The notes beneath the pieces are model-generated. The model was not told where the DNA came from and searched no databases. It saw only the letters and a program-made list of their open reading frames with translations. Shown piece after piece: positions 1 through 11,024 of a stretch of DNA of 64,000 nucleotides. A program made the translations under genes and the position numbers. How positions within the stretch are numbered: position 1 is the stretch's first letter; every line of letters starts with the position of its first letter. The DNA comes from Hamiltosporidium tvaerminnensis (taxonomy: Eukaryota > Microsporidia > Dubosqiidae), in contig JAKIMF020000001.1 of assembly GCA_022605425.2 (NCBI GenBank), positions 64,501-128,500 on the forward strand, given 5' to 3'.

Positions 1-436
1 AGTGTATGCGATTACAAAAATTCCTTGTTCATACTTCTGTGATATAATTAATCTGACAGATATTCCATGCCTTATACTTATTTACTTATTTCAGGCTACT
101 TGTGCCTCCCGGTGTTGAGTATCAGCTATTCCTTATAAAACTTGTAAATATATTTCTTTACGAACCCGATTCAGAAAGTCTAATTTCACGGTTTAAAACA
201 CCAAATCTGAAATTTATCTAGATTATTAAAAGTTTCATTGAAATTTTTATTGCACTGACCAAACTTTAAAACTTCGGCAAATAAATGTTTAGAAATATTA
301 ACTTTTGAAAAAATCATCTTTGGTTATCCTTCACATTAGATAAATTGTTTTGTAATCTAATTTTTATAAAACATTCGAGCAATTTCAAACAGATTACATA
401 TTAAGAGTTTCAATTATATTATTAAAAAATAATTGT
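1..436. other. gene-free AT-rich stretch
   Basis: No open frame, RNA gene or repeat was recognised before the first SINE-A copy. The last 12 bases before that copy, 437-448, are its target-site duplication. Confidence 0.5.
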
Positions 437-448
437 ATGATACAACAT

Positions 449-1174
449 AAGTGGAGGGAGGATAACCATAAAAAACTTTCTGCTTGGCAATGAGTGTGTG
501 AAACTGGCGTGAAGATCATTGTTTGGATTTTTGGTGGAAATACAACCACACTATATCTTCGGTTGTTCCATGGGAGTTGTTATGAGGAGGTGAGGTCTAA
601 GAAATGGAGAAACTTTTTCTACGAATTTATTTGTAGTTTTTTATGTAACCAGATTGCAGACCGCAGATGAACATGTAGGTAATTGCCATGTAAAAGCATG
701 GAAACCTAGCCTTTCTCACTCGGGTTAGAAGACTTAGCGCCTGGGAGATATAAAAATAAAAACCATTTAAAGTCAGGAAAGCTAAGTAGCAGGTTATACC
801 TATATGTCTGACATTGCACTGTCTAAGTGAATCTCATGTAAGTCTCTGAAATATATCTTAGCTAGAAGTTTATTGGGTTCAGAAAGTGTAGAGTAAGTGG
901 GAATGCTGTATAGTCTTGGGGGAGCCCAGGGGGCTTCGGCCTTCGATCACACTCCATGCAACGGACATTAACGAACTCCGGGCAACTGCCTCGCCTATTA
1001 TTTAGGTTCTACATACCTGGTAGATGAAAGGCTTTGGGACGTAGGTATCGCAGGGATTACCGATGGAGTGTTGGGGTAGCAGTCATTTATGTTAAACCTA
1101 GAACTGCGTTAATGTCATGAAAACAAATATAACACTTGCCACTGTTTTAAAAAAGATGTGATACTTTTAAATAA
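449..1174 (+). mobile_element. SINE-A copy 1, non-coding retroposon with 12-bp TSD
   Basis: This is one of six copies of a roughly 720-bp dispersed repeat that begins near GGGAGGATAACC and ends near GATGTGATACTTTTAAATAA. It is flanked by the direct repeat ATGATACAACAT at 437-448 and 1175-1186, which shows it was inserted as a unit. It is richer in GC than the surrounding DNA. Candidate RNA hairpins are 619-636 (7-bp stem), 686-701 (5-bp stem CCATG/CATGG) and 915-930 (6-bp stem, GGAG loop). No reading frame is kept open across all copies. It belongs to subfamily A1 and is very close to the copy at 57974. Mobilisation by the resident LINE is inferred, not shown. Confidence 0.85.
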
Positions 1175-1186
1175 ATGATACAACAT

Positions 1187-2656
1187 CGACTATTAATTTT
1201 TTTTACAATATATATTCATATTTAGAATTTTAATCATGATATTTATCACATCAAACAAATTAAGCCAGTTCGTTAGATTTTGTCGATTATCCTTTATATT
1301 TTAGAACCACAAATTTAGTCGATTCTTTTATTAAATATTTTGATTTCAATTTGGCTAGAAAAAAAAATTATACTTTATTTCAATGATAAGCCTAGGTTAT
1401 TTTTTTAAAAGTCATTTTTAAATGTAGTAATAAGAGCTTTCTTTAACATAAATATGTTCTTATACTTCAAAAACAAAAATAAGTTATTCAAAGGATAAAT
1501 TTGGATTATTTTCGCATTAAGATTTTCTATAATAGGGCTTAGCCTGTTTGTCTATTATTATTAATTATAAATCTTTGAATCTTCTTGGTCTGACTATTTT
1601 TTTGAATGAGGTTTAGCATGTTTGTCTATTATTATTAATTATAAATCTTTGATTTATCTTGGTCTGACTATTTTTTGAACGTATTCCATATGAATTTTAT
1701 ATTTTTAATAGATTGACCTATCTGTTTAATATATAATGTAAAGCCTGTTCCTAAACTTTTGTTTTTTAACCGCAGTTTTTATTCGTGACTAAAGAAAAAT
1801 GAAAAATTTTTCTACCAAAAAAGAACTTAAATTTATTAGCTATATAAGTTAAGCGATGATAATTTAAGTCGGATTAGAATTTGAAGATTGATTTCTAATA
1901 AAATATTCCATTTAATTATGAACTATTTCTTCGAATTATAACTTTAAATTCATTTTAGAGTCTATTTTTCGTTTAAACCAATTTTCAGAGTTTTTGACTA
2001 AATTTTTTCAAACTCAAAATAATATTTGAATACATATTTTGCGAAAATGAAATTCCTGCGATTATTTTAGTCTTGATATAAATTTTGCTGATCTTACTCA
2101 GTTTTTTAAAAAAATTATGCTAATCTACTTAGAATATTATACGAACGGATGTTTTTTTATTATAAATATCTTTTTTTAAATTAAATGAAATATTTGAAAA
2201 TTATGTTTTCAAAACGTGATATGGTAATAACTATCAACACTGTTTAAGAATTATAAATTGATGAAAGTATTTTTTTAGAGGTTTCTCTATTTCTTTCACC
2301 GAAATTTTTAGCCAGCAAATATATCAAATTAAGTCTTTTATTTTCAATTGGAAGGTTTAGATAATTTCGAGTAAATTTAAAAAATTCTGATCATACAAAC
2401 CAAACTATTTATTTTATTACTTGAATTTACATTTTCGAAAAGATAATTAAATCATTAAAAAATTATTGTAATTTATCGCAATCTATCGAACGCGAAATAT
2501 TAAATAAATTTCTTAATTTAAAAAAGTTCTATAAACTTTTGGGTATTTTTGCGGATAAATATGTTTTATGCTGTATAATCATTATATAATTTTTAATTGT
2601 TTTATCGTTAATTAAAAATAGATTTTATATATATAAGAAATGATTTTACGGCCTGA
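1187..2656. other. gene-free AT-rich stretch
   Basis: No coding or RNA gene was recognised. The only structure seen is the two-unit 74-bp direct repeat listed separately. The last 100 bases are very AT-rich and probably hold the promoter of the gene starting at 2657, but no specific motif stands out. Confidence 0.5.
1535..1682. repeat. two-copy tandem repeat, about 74-bp unit
   Basis: The string TGTTTGTCTATTATTATTAA recurs at 1545 and 1619, and the following TAAATCTTTGA and CTTGGTCTGACTATTTTTT also recur in register. This gives a 74-bp period with two units. It lies in non-coding DNA and no function is apparent. Confidence 0.75.
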
Positions 2657-5044
2657 ATGATCATAAATTTCGATTTTAAGAACATAGAGAAGTCATTTTT
2701 GAAGAATATAGACAATTGGATATCAATTTTAGTAATTTACCTTTTATTATCGGTAAATTCAACCACGGTAAGCTTCTTTGTTATAAATGAAGAAAATTGC
2801 ATTTCAAATTTACTTGTAAGCGATTTGACACTAGAAATGATATTTTTTTCAAATAAATCGGTTGAGTGGATAACTAATGAAGGAAAAATAACAATTTTTA
2901 AAAATAATATTGTACGGTATGAGTCTACAAATACAGAAACAAAATATTACAATCCCAGTATTTTGGCGATACCTTACAAAAATAATATGTTACTCAATTC
3001 CAAATACATAAAAAATAAATTTGAATTAGAAAAAGCAAATATTAGAATATTTTTCAAAGATGTTTCTTATTCTTCTTTGCTTCTTTTTCTTAAGTTGGTG
3101 AATGAACCGGATTATATCGTTAATCAAATAAAAATAGAAGCATTTATGGATATATTAATAATTCTTTCTATACTGGATATTGATAGCTCTAAAGAAAGAA
3201 ATATATTCTTAAAATATATATTTTTAAATGTAATATATGGAATGCAAAATATAAATTCAATTTCCACAATTGAACAATATTGTGCTAATTTTAACGGTAA
3301 TATCGTAAAAAAGTCCGTCTGTATAGATTTATTTGTCTTACTTATTGGTATTATTACATTCAATGATAAAACAGCGCAACAATTTATTGTTTTCTCAGAA
3401 AAAACTAATCTAGCATTCAAGTATGTAGATCTATATTCTGACACTTACAGCATCATAAAAAAAAATGAGAATGATAAACTTTTTCTTAGACTAGATGATT
3501 TCAGCATTGATAAATTATGCAAAATAGCTAGGATAGATTATTTGCTGAAATCATATGGACTCTTATTTAAGATTACCAAACTAGATCTTCTTTATATAAT
3601 TTTTCAAAAAGAAGATACTTACACAAAAGCCTTTGCACTTCTTTCTGATATAAATTTTAAAACAGAAAAACTTTATGTTCATTCCATTAGGAATACAATG
3701 AAGCTATTTTTTTGGAAAAATTTTAATCAACTTACAAATGAATTGAAAGTATTAAAACTGAGATCTAGTTTTAAAGCGGAAGAATTGATAAAAATGTTAG
3801 ATCAGTGTGTTAAAATAAAGAAAATTACATTGTATACCAATATAATGAATGTTGAAATATTAAGTATTATGATAAATTTTTCTTCGAAAAATCCAAGCGT
3901 CTCTTTCAAAGTTTTTTGTTTAATTTTTGGATTTTTAGATATGAATTTTAGCATTTTTGAAAGTATTACGGATAACATTTGTGTCTATATTCATATTATC
4001 AAATTAGGATCCGAAATAATAAAAATTCCTACTGAATTACTTCCATTCTTACATAAATACAAGCTTGAATACGAATATTCTGAAAATTTTAAACCATTTA
4101 TGTGTATCGTGCTTTTAGAATGTTCTAGATTTAAATACTTTGATTTCGATTATAGCAAACATTCATCACCTTTCAAACTTGAAGATTCATTTTTCACACC
4201 TCTAAGATATTTAGACACCATGAAATATTTTTCATTAGAAAATATTATTATAAATGATGAATTGCTTATGTTTGTTCTCGAATCAGCTACAATTAAAACC
4301 TTAGAAATTACTAACTTTGTTTGTAATTATGATTTCAAACACTTCTTAAAAAACAAAACACTGAATCACAATTTAAGATCAATCAGTCTGACCCACTCAT
4401 TATCCAAAGTTGATTCAAATCTTATTTTATGTTTTGAAAGATTTTATGGCATTTCTCATTTAAAATTACAAAATATAGATTGGATTTCTTCGAAAACTAA
4501 AAGTTTTCACGAATATATATTTAGACTTGTATCATATAAAGATAATAAAATATATCTGAAATGTTTAGAAATTGATGAAGCATTGAACAACAATAAAATG
4601 TTCAATAATTTGCTTTTTCTATCCGAAACATATGGTTATACAAATATTAAAAAGATCGAATATCGAGTATATGAGATCTCAGAAATTGAATATTCCTTTT
4701 TTAATCAAATGACTAAATTAGAGAATATTTTTATTGAGGTTCGAAATACAACAGCTTCAATAAATTTTAAAAAGCTTTTTTGCAATATTGAATTGTTCAA
4801 TACTATAATATTAATATCTATACATGTCAATAGAATTTTTAAAGAAGACACAGGTATATTTAAAAAATTTAAATTCTTGGCTATTTTATACTTCGAATTC
4901 AAAATTCTTGATTTTGATACGATTTCAAATATCAAAAAAAGGGATTTTAAAAATATACAGATTCATATTAGTCCTAATCGGGCCGAAAGATCTGTTGAAA
5001 TAAACAATTATCTTGATTCGGAATTCAAAATAAATTTTTCGTGA
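2657..5044 (+). CDS. large leucine-rich, probably secreted or membrane-anchored protein
   Basis: An uninterrupted 795-residue ORF with an ATG start. Residues about 22-45 form a hydrophobic segment (ISILVIYLLLS) that could be a signal peptide or anchor. The rest is rich in Leu, Ile, Phe, Asn and Lys. From about residue 500 to the end there are irregular leucine-rich repeat spacings of the LxxLxL type. No catalytic motif was recognised. It shares architecture with the broken gene at 26675-29103: a hydrophobic start, a segment near residue 160 (ILIILSILD...) that parallels LLIFLSVFD in the other, then irregular repeats. Both are therefore probably members of one paralogous family. Large leucine-rich families are common in microsporidia and are often thought to act at the host interface, but no function can be read here. 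Confidence 0.75.
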   Translation: MIINFDFKNIEKSFLKNIDNWISILVIYLLLSVNSTTVSFFVINEENCISNLLVSDLTLEMIFFSNKSVEWITNEGKITIFKNNIVRYESTNTETKYYNPSILAIPYKNNMLLNSKYIKNKFELEKANIRIFFKDVSYSSLLLFLKLVNEPDYIVNQIKIEAFMDILIILSILDIDSSKERNIFLKYIFLNVIYGMQNINSISTIEQYCANFNGNIVKKSVCIDLFVLLIGIITFNDKTAQQFIVFSEKTNLAFKYVDLYSDTYSIIKKNENDKLFLRLDDFSIDKLCKIARIDYLLKSYGLLFKITKLDLLYIIFQKEDTYTKAFALLSDINFKTEKLYVHSIRNTMKLFFWKNFNQLTNELKVLKLRSSFKAEELIKMLDQCVKIKKITLYTNIMNVEILSIMINFSSKNPSVSFKVFCLIFGFLDMNFSIFESITDNICVYIHIIKLGSEIIKIPTELLPFLHKYKLEYEYSENFKPFMCIVLLECSRFKYFDFDYSKHSSPFKLEDSFFTPLRYLDTMKYFSLENIIINDELLMFVLESATIKTLEITNFVCNYDFKHFLKNKTLNHNLRSISLTHSLSKVDSNLILCFERFYGISHLKLQNIDWISSKTKSFHEYIFRLVSYKDNKIYLKCLEIDEALNNNKMFNNLLFLSETYGYTNIKKIEYRVYEISEIEYSFFNQMTKLENIFIEVRNTTASINFKKLFCNIELFNTIILISIHVNRIFKEDTGIFKKFKFLAILYFEFKILDFDTISNIKKRDFKNIQIHISPNRAERSVEINNYLDSEFKINFS

Positions 5045-7199
5045 TTGTAGTAACTTTTTTTTGAAATAAATTTTTATCAAGACCTATAAATTTTGCTTAT
5101 ATTCTCGTTCTAATAAAGAGATATTTTTAATAGTATAATGACTATATAAAAATTCAAAATCTTTTATACAAAAAATTATCTAGAAAATACTTTATAAATT
5201 TTTGAATTGTATTATATTTCTTGTTACGGTATACAGCCTCATATCTTATTAGATGTATTATGTTCTTAAATGTGCTTCATGTATCTCTTCCACTTATATT
5301 TATATCAATGGTTTTTATTTTCGCTTTATATACCACAATCTTGATATTCTGGTTCTGTTATATCTGCAACTTCATTTGTATAAATCTTTCCCCAATTTAA
5401 AAGATAAATTTTATATTTTCTTCGAAATACATTCTCTACAATAATTAATTGAATAATTTTGGACCTGAATACTTGCCAATTAACCATAGTGAATCCGATC
5501 AGAACTATTGAAAGGTACCGCAGTATATTCAAATATAAAAATTTATCAAAAAAAGTTTAAAATGCTTACAAATATTTGGCTTCTCAATTTTTAACATCGC
5601 TCTCCAATAAATTCAAATATCAAGCAGATTTGTTGTAAAAACATAATTGTTTTAAATCTAGGCTACATTGCGTTCCAAGGATAACAAAAAAAACCATTTA
5701 AAAAATCTATAATATGATTGAATTCATAAATGATGTTTTATGTAAGCCTGATAAAATAAAATTGCGAGCTTAATTCTATGCAGAGACTCCTTTCTGAAGC
5801 ACTAAACGGCTTAACACCATAAAATATCGATACTATAACCGAAATCTAGAATGGTTTCTAGCAGCTCCTATTAATTTATTAGATGTTATCTTTATAAGAC
5901 TCAGTCATGTCATTTCCTTTCTAAATCGATTTCCTTCTTCATATTTTTTTATTATAATATGCTTTTATACCGATGTAATCTCTCTAAATATCAAAATTTA
6001 TTCTAGTCATATAGTGATATCTGGTGTAGATACACATTTACATAGTTTTACTTATAAAATCAAGTCAAGATATATTTACAAAAGAAATTCAGATCATATA
6101 TTTGTAAAATAGACATAGTTTAAATAGAATATATCATATAAAAAAAAATTCATATATCAAAAATTAATATTTGATCATATATTAAGTAAATAAAACAAAT
6201 AACCTAGTCTTATACTATTCAAGAAGTTATTTGTAGATATATACAAATTTGTATGAAAACAATATAATAAGATTACACTGTTTAGAAAAATGAGATTTAA
6301 TTGCCCATAATTATCTCCCATAAAAGATTCATTGGCTGATATAGTAGTCTAATGATATAAAAAATATAAAAATGTCATTTGAAATATAAACTACTGATAG
6401 TAACATATACATTGTATTATAAAGAAGATAGTACCACTATTCCCAGGCTCAATATAATCCTAAGATTACCACGATGAATAAGAGTATGTACTGATATGCA
6501 TATTTATTCATTAAAAATTCATCAAACAAATAAATATCAAAGTATGAGACAATATTTTTTTTTCTATTTCGCCTTAAGTAATAATTAGATAAATTTCTGC
6601 CACAAATTCTACCTGTTGCTCGAGTTCATAGGCTGAACTCATTCTAAAGACATAGAAGTAGAAATAAAGTATTATATATGGTTATAGGCATTCTAATAAA
6701 CAAATTTAATCTATTTAATTGTATTACAAAGAGTATATTTATATAGATTGTCTAACCAATATCCTAAAATTTGTTCCCCAATGAAATAATTTTTTTTTCA
6801 TTAAAAATAAATTTAACCCCTGCACTGATTTCTAACTTCTTCTTTAAGAAACATTTATTGTTATAATACGAAGATATTAAAATCTAGCACAATTACTTTG
6901 TAGTGGTACATGAAATAAAAATGTGTCATATAAAGTACAAAGATGAATGACAATGCATAATTTCATTAAACATAAATACCAAGAAGAAAGTAATAATCAA
7001 CCACCCTTCAAAATTATTGACTTCAAAGTTCAGGATAAATTTAAAATTGAAAGCTTTATATAAAAAATATAAAAGAGAAATCAGAAATAGGGATATTACC
7101 AGAAAAAAAATGAAAATACTAAACTCAGTAGCTATATGACATATTAACTTGAACTAATTAAATTTTAATATTTACTTCCATGTATAAATATATTTAAAA
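5045..7199. other. gene-free AT-rich stretch
   Basis: Only short open frames without recognisable domains occur. No tRNA, tandem array or member of the dispersed repeat families was seen. Confidence 0.5.
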
Positions 7200-7505
7200 G
7201 CAGGGCATTCGCACACAAGGGATTCGTAAAGTAATTACTTCATGATTATATCCGAAGGAATACGGATGAGATTCATCCATTCATTCATCCTCGGCACTAC
7301 AGCCCTGCGAAAGCCTTAGGCTCCTTCAGTAATAGCGACCACCGGTCTTTTTCCAGTGGGTTTGTATACTTTTTCGGGTTTCGTAACAAGGTGGTTTTGA
7401 AAGGTGGGTTGTTAGTCCTAAGGCCAACCCCAACATGGAGGATTGATCCCTTTTAGTCGCGTCTTACGACAAGCAGAGAATACACCAAGCCAATTATGTT
7501 CTCGA
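7200..7505. repeat. GC-rich dispersed-repeat-like element, resembles animal genomic repeats
   Basis: A sharply bounded island that is much richer in GC than its flanks. Landmarks are CATCCTCGGCACTACAGCCC near 7287, TTTCGTAACAAGGTGG near 7378, a hairpin made of GGGTTG and CCAACCC around 7405-7430, and CCCTTTTAGTCGCGTCTTA near 7448, which contains a small GTCG/CGAC stem. From memory these strings resemble a repeat widespread in arthropod and mollusc genomes, but that could not be searched. No protein is encoded. The base composition suggests recent acquisition, possibly from the host animal. Orientation is unknown. Confidence 0.5.
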
Positions 7506-7584
7506 CATAGTGAGTAAAATGGGGAGATTAAAGACATTTATTCCTTTTAAATCAATACATAACCAACTTTAGGGTTAGAAGTCA

Positions 7585-8045
7585 CATAGTTCAAGAAATG
7601 ATTTAAAACGAGTATGTGGAGATATGAGCGGAGACCAAATATAAACAGATTTCAAAAGTCGAAATAAAAAATTAAATATATTTATTTTAGACTTAAGCCT
7701 AAATAGTACAACCAATTAAAATAGTAATTACTTCCCAAGATTTACTTCAAATCATTGAAACAGAGAAACCTAAGAAGTATGACATATTAGCAAATGAGTT
7801 AGTTCTTATTTATAAAATTAATGTTGAGATAATTTTTTGTGTCATTAAAGTGACGGCTTTGTGACGAAATACCATAAGACGTATCTTAAAAGACCACAAA
7901 TATTCATAAATGTAGACACACACATACACTTTATATTACTCAAGAAGACAGTCGAAATAATTTCCTTTGATCGAAAAAGAAGATATTTTGTGGCAAAACC
8001 AAATGCCCAAGAAGTCCGAGAGAGCGTCTATGAGTGTCATTGAAG
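7585..8045 (+). pseudogene. decayed fragment of the R2-like LINE (endonuclease end)
   Basis: Conceptual reading in several frames matches the C-terminal endonuclease region of the LINE at 10981-14787. Shared stretches include ITSQDLLQIIETEK-like sequence near 7730 and LKRPQIFINV...VEIISFD near 7885-7970. Stops and frameshifts separate the pieces, so it is not functional. The sense strand is plus. About 220 bp downstream lies a SINE-B copy in the same orientation. Confidence 0.75.
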
Positions 8046-8267
8046 GTGACCAAATAGATAGACAATAAAAAAGCCCTTTAATGCAAGTAAAGAACGAGTA
8101 AATTGTGTTTATTATAAAAGAAAAAGTAAGATATTTCCTTATTTTATTATGAGCAATTTAACACACTACAAACTGCAAATAAATGTTAAAGAAGACTTGG
8201 ATTTAGAGGGAGAGAATTAACTGGTCAAAACGGCGAAAAATATAATTTGTGGATGAGAATTTTTTTG

Positions 8268-8490
8268 GCTGAAGAGAGCAAACCACATCAGAAACCATCT
8301 GCTTGGCAATGAGTGCTCATAATTGGCGTGAAATTCAATATTGCTATTTTCGTGAGATATAAACCACATTAGATCTATAAGCCAATCCCCTATAATCCCC
8401 GAGTTACAACAGATTAAAATAAACAAATGGTAAATTCCCAGTTGCTCATCTTCGATACGAAGAGGTAAAAGAGGAATTGCATTATTAATA
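8268..8490 (+). repeat. SINE-B copy 1
   Basis: A member of a short dispersed family seen four times here. It contains CCATCTGCTTGGCAATGAGTG and GGCGTGAAATTCAAT, which match the 5' module of SINE-A, then ATATAAACCACATTAGATCT and CCCCTATAATCCC, which are specific to SINE-B. The downstream boundary is uncertain. It ends before the proteasome gene. Confidence 0.65.
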
Positions 8491-8739
8491 AGAGAATCTT
8501 TGAATAATCCAAGCTCAATTAAATTAAATCTTTCCACGACCAGACATCCCCACAAAAAGCAATTATAAATTATAAAAAGTATTTTTCTCGCAAAATCAAA
8601 TATTTCCCTATTTTTTGCATTCCACTGATCCTTACTTCTCTATTCATTCTTTCCATTATTTATTTAACAGTAATTCTTCCATTTTTAATTTTCCTTTCCT
8701 TTCATTCCTTAATTTTTATATTCAAATTAAAAAATACAA

Positions 8740-8742
8740 CCC
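8740..8742 (+). promoter_or_regulatory. CCC start-proximal motif of the proteasome gene
   Basis: CCC directly precedes the ATG at 8743. A CCC-like signal just upstream of start codons is known from microsporidian genes with very short leaders. It supports the chosen start. Whether it acts in transcription here is inferred. Confidence 0.5.
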
Positions 8743-9456
8743 ATGAATCACGAACTCGACCATTCATTTACAGTCTTTTCAAGCGAAGGTAAACTAAAAC
8801 AGTGTGACCACGCACTACAAGCAGCACTCAACGGTTCATTATCGGCAGGTGCATCTGCATTCAATGGTTGTGTATTATCAAGCCTTAAAAACCTTCCACT
8901 TCTCGTACGAAGTGAACTGATATGGAAAGTCAACAGTATATGCCCGACAATTGGTATAACATATGCTGGTCTCCAACCAGATTACAGAATACTCTACGAT
9001 AAAGCTGTACGTATGGTAGAAGTGTATAAAGATGCATACGGTAGATACCCATATCTTGATGTATTTGTCCATAATTTTTGTCTTAAAATACAAGAATACA
9101 CACAAAAAGGAGGACTTCGTCCATTTGGTGTCATGATTCTCATCTGTGGACCAATTTTACAAAATGATACAATTAAACCTGCTTTGTACCAAATCGATAC
9201 CAGTGGTTCTTTTCAAATGCTTAAAGTAGGAAGTGTAGGTAAAGATTCAGACAATGCTCGTAAGTTTGTAGAAAGAAGATTAGAAAGTGTAGATGATAAT
9301 ATTTTTAACTGTGTTGGTGCCATAAGAGAATTTGCTGGTTTTAGTATTGGACCTACCAATGTAGACATCGGTGTTTATTTTTCAGATAAAAATGTTTTTA
9401 AAGTTTACAGTCGAGAAGAAGTAAATGAAGTGTTTGATTCTATTTTAGTAAAATAA
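8743..9456 (+). CDS. PRE8: 20S proteasome subunit alpha type-2
   Basis: A 237-residue protein, about the usual length for alpha subunits. The N-terminal alpha signature is recognisable (HSFTVFSSEGKLKQCDHAL, residues about 7-25), although the family's usual start of this signature, YD/R, is modified. YAGLQPDYRILYDKA (about 67-81) and QEYTQKGGLRPFGVMILICG (about 116-135) match alpha-2 better than other alpha types. The subunit forms part of the outer ring of the 20S core, which gates access to the proteolytic chamber in cytosol and nucleus. The start is fixed by the ATG preceded by CCC. The frame is intact with no intron. Confidence 0.92.
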   Translation: MNHELDHSFTVFSSEGKLKQCDHALQAALNGSLSAGASAFNGCVLSSLKNLPLLVRSELIWKVNSICPTIGITYAGLQPDYRILYDKAVRMVEVYKDAYGRYPYLDVFVHNFCLKIQEYTQKGGLRPFGVMILICGPILQNDTIKPALYQIDTSGSFQMLKVGSVGKDSDNARKFVERRLESVDDNIFNCVGAIREFAGFSIGPTNVDIGVYFSDKNVFKVYSREEVNEVFDSILVK

Positions 9457-9818
9457 AAAGAATTTTATGTGAGATAATTTGTTTTTTTAAGATATAAATT
9501 TTGTTTTTTAAGGATATAAAATTGGTTCTTTAGTGATATAAATTTTGTTACTCAGTAGTACTAACTTAGTCTTTCAGGATACAAATTTAGGATTTTAAGA
9601 TTTAATTTTATGTCTCGGTAACACAAATTTATACTTTTAGTATTAAAACTTTATTTCTTATTTTCTTGATTTTATAAAATTTCATATAAAGATTAAAATT
9701 ATTAAGTTAGAAATACAAATTTATTTCTTATTTTTATATTCTCTTTCCTCCACCCTTTCGCCTCTCTTCCTTCTAAAAAAAATTCTATTCCCATCCCCAA
9801 TTTCAAGTAAAATAAATT
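9457..9818. other. intergenic, AT-rich 3' flanks of two convergent genes
   Basis: AT-rich DNA between the convergent proteasome gene and the small membrane protein. The first 200 bases contain loosely repeated GATATAAATTTTGTT-like strings (9470-9610). No gene was seen. Confidence 0.5.
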
Positions 9819-10085
9819 TTATTTTTTTTCTTTCTTTTTCAACCCAAAGAATATTAACAATGAATTTTCATATTCTTCATTTCTTAAAAAAAACCATAAA
9901 AAATACAAAAAAAAGACAAAAAAAATTAAAATTTTTCTCAAATTTTTTCTTTCAATCATATAACCAACACCCAACATTAAAATCATAATAAACAGATTTG
10001 GTTCTATAAAATACTGAATATAACCTAAAATTAACAGTAAAACCAATTCAACCAAAAGTTTCAAATTATTCTTCAATTTTGACAT
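9819..10085 (-). CDS. small hydrophobic protein, about three membrane segments (hypothetical)
   Basis: An 88-residue ORF with an ATG start. Predicted hydrophobic segments lie at about residues 9-27, 30-43 and 51-67, followed by a charged tail ending in KKKEKK. This resembles an ER-type membrane protein with a C-terminal dilysine-like end. No family was recognised. It faces the proteasome gene tail to tail. AT-rich DNA easily yields hydrophobic ORFs by chance, so its reality is uncertain. Confidence 0.4.
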   Translation of the reverse strand: MSKLKNNLKLLVELVLLLILGYIQYFIEPNLFIMILMLGVGYMIERKNLRKILIFFVFFLYFLWFFLRNEEYENSLLIFFGLKKKEKK

Positions 10086-10197
10086 TTTTTTATTAAAAAA
10101 TTTTAATATTTAAATAAAATAAATTTTTTTATCTTTGTCACTCCTTTATTAAATAAATATTTTTATCTTCAGAAAAATAAAATTTAAAAAAAAATAA

Positions 10198-10916
10198 TTT
10201 ATTTAAAAGTATCACATCTTTTTAAAACAGTGGCAAGTGTTATATTTGTTTTCATGATATTAACGCAGTTCTAGGTTTAACATAAATGACTACTACCCCA
10301 ACACTCCATCGGTAACCCCTGCGATACCTACGTCCCAAAGCCTTTCATCAAGAAGATGAGTAGAATATAATTAATAGGCGAGGCAGTTGCCCGGAGTTCG
10401 TTAATGTTCGTTGCATGGAGTTTGATCGAAAACCCGAAGCCCCCCCAAGACTATGCAGCATTCCCACTTACTCTACACTTTCTGAACCCAATAAACTTCT
10501 AGCTAAGATATGTTTCACAGACACTTATGGGGTCCACCTAGACAGTGCAATGTCATACCAACAGGTATAACCTGCTACTTGGCTCTCCCGGCTTTTAATG
10601 GGTTTTATTTTTATATATCCCAGGGGCTAAGTCTTCTAACCCGAGTGAGCAAGGCTAGGTTTCCATGCTTTTACATGGCAATTACCTACATGTTCAGCTG
10701 CGGTCTACAATCTGGTTACATAAAAAACTACAAATAAATTTGTAGAAAAAGTTTCGCTATTTCCTATACCTCTATTACTCATACAACCTCCCATAGAATA
10801 ACCGAAGATATAGTGTGGTTGTATTTCCACCAAAAATCCAAACAATGATCTTCACGCCAGTTTCACACACTCATTGCCAAGCAGAAAGTTTTTTATGTGG
10901 TTATCCTCCCTCCACT
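10198..10916 (-). mobile_element. SINE-A copy 2, with 15-bp TSD
   Basis: A full-length copy on the minus strand. Flanking direct repeats TTTAAAAAAAAATAA lie at 10183-10197 and 10917-10931, although the A-rich target makes them less decisive than at copies 1 and 6. It belongs to subfamily A2: it lacks the short AGCCCA-type insert before the CTTCGG motif and has its own sequence around 10345-10375. It sits just beyond the 3' end of the LINE, in the same orientation. Confidence 0.8.
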
Positions 10917-10980
10917 TTTAAAAAAAAATAAAATAAAAAAAAAAATAAAATAAAAAAAAAATAAAATAAAAAAAAAAAAT
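10917..10980. repeat. A-rich simple repeat between SINE-A and LINE
   Basis: Runs of 8-12 A separated by TAAAAT. A very similar tract lies at the other end of the LINE (14791-14925), so this may be the target sequence duplicated when the LINE inserted. Confidence 0.7.
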
Positions 10981-11024
10981 TTTTATTTAATAAAATTCTG
11001 GGTTAAAATATTTTTTACCATTTT

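Noticed and set aside
8217-8555. 112-residue minus-strand open frame
   Set aside because: It lies across a SINE-B copy and shows no domain.
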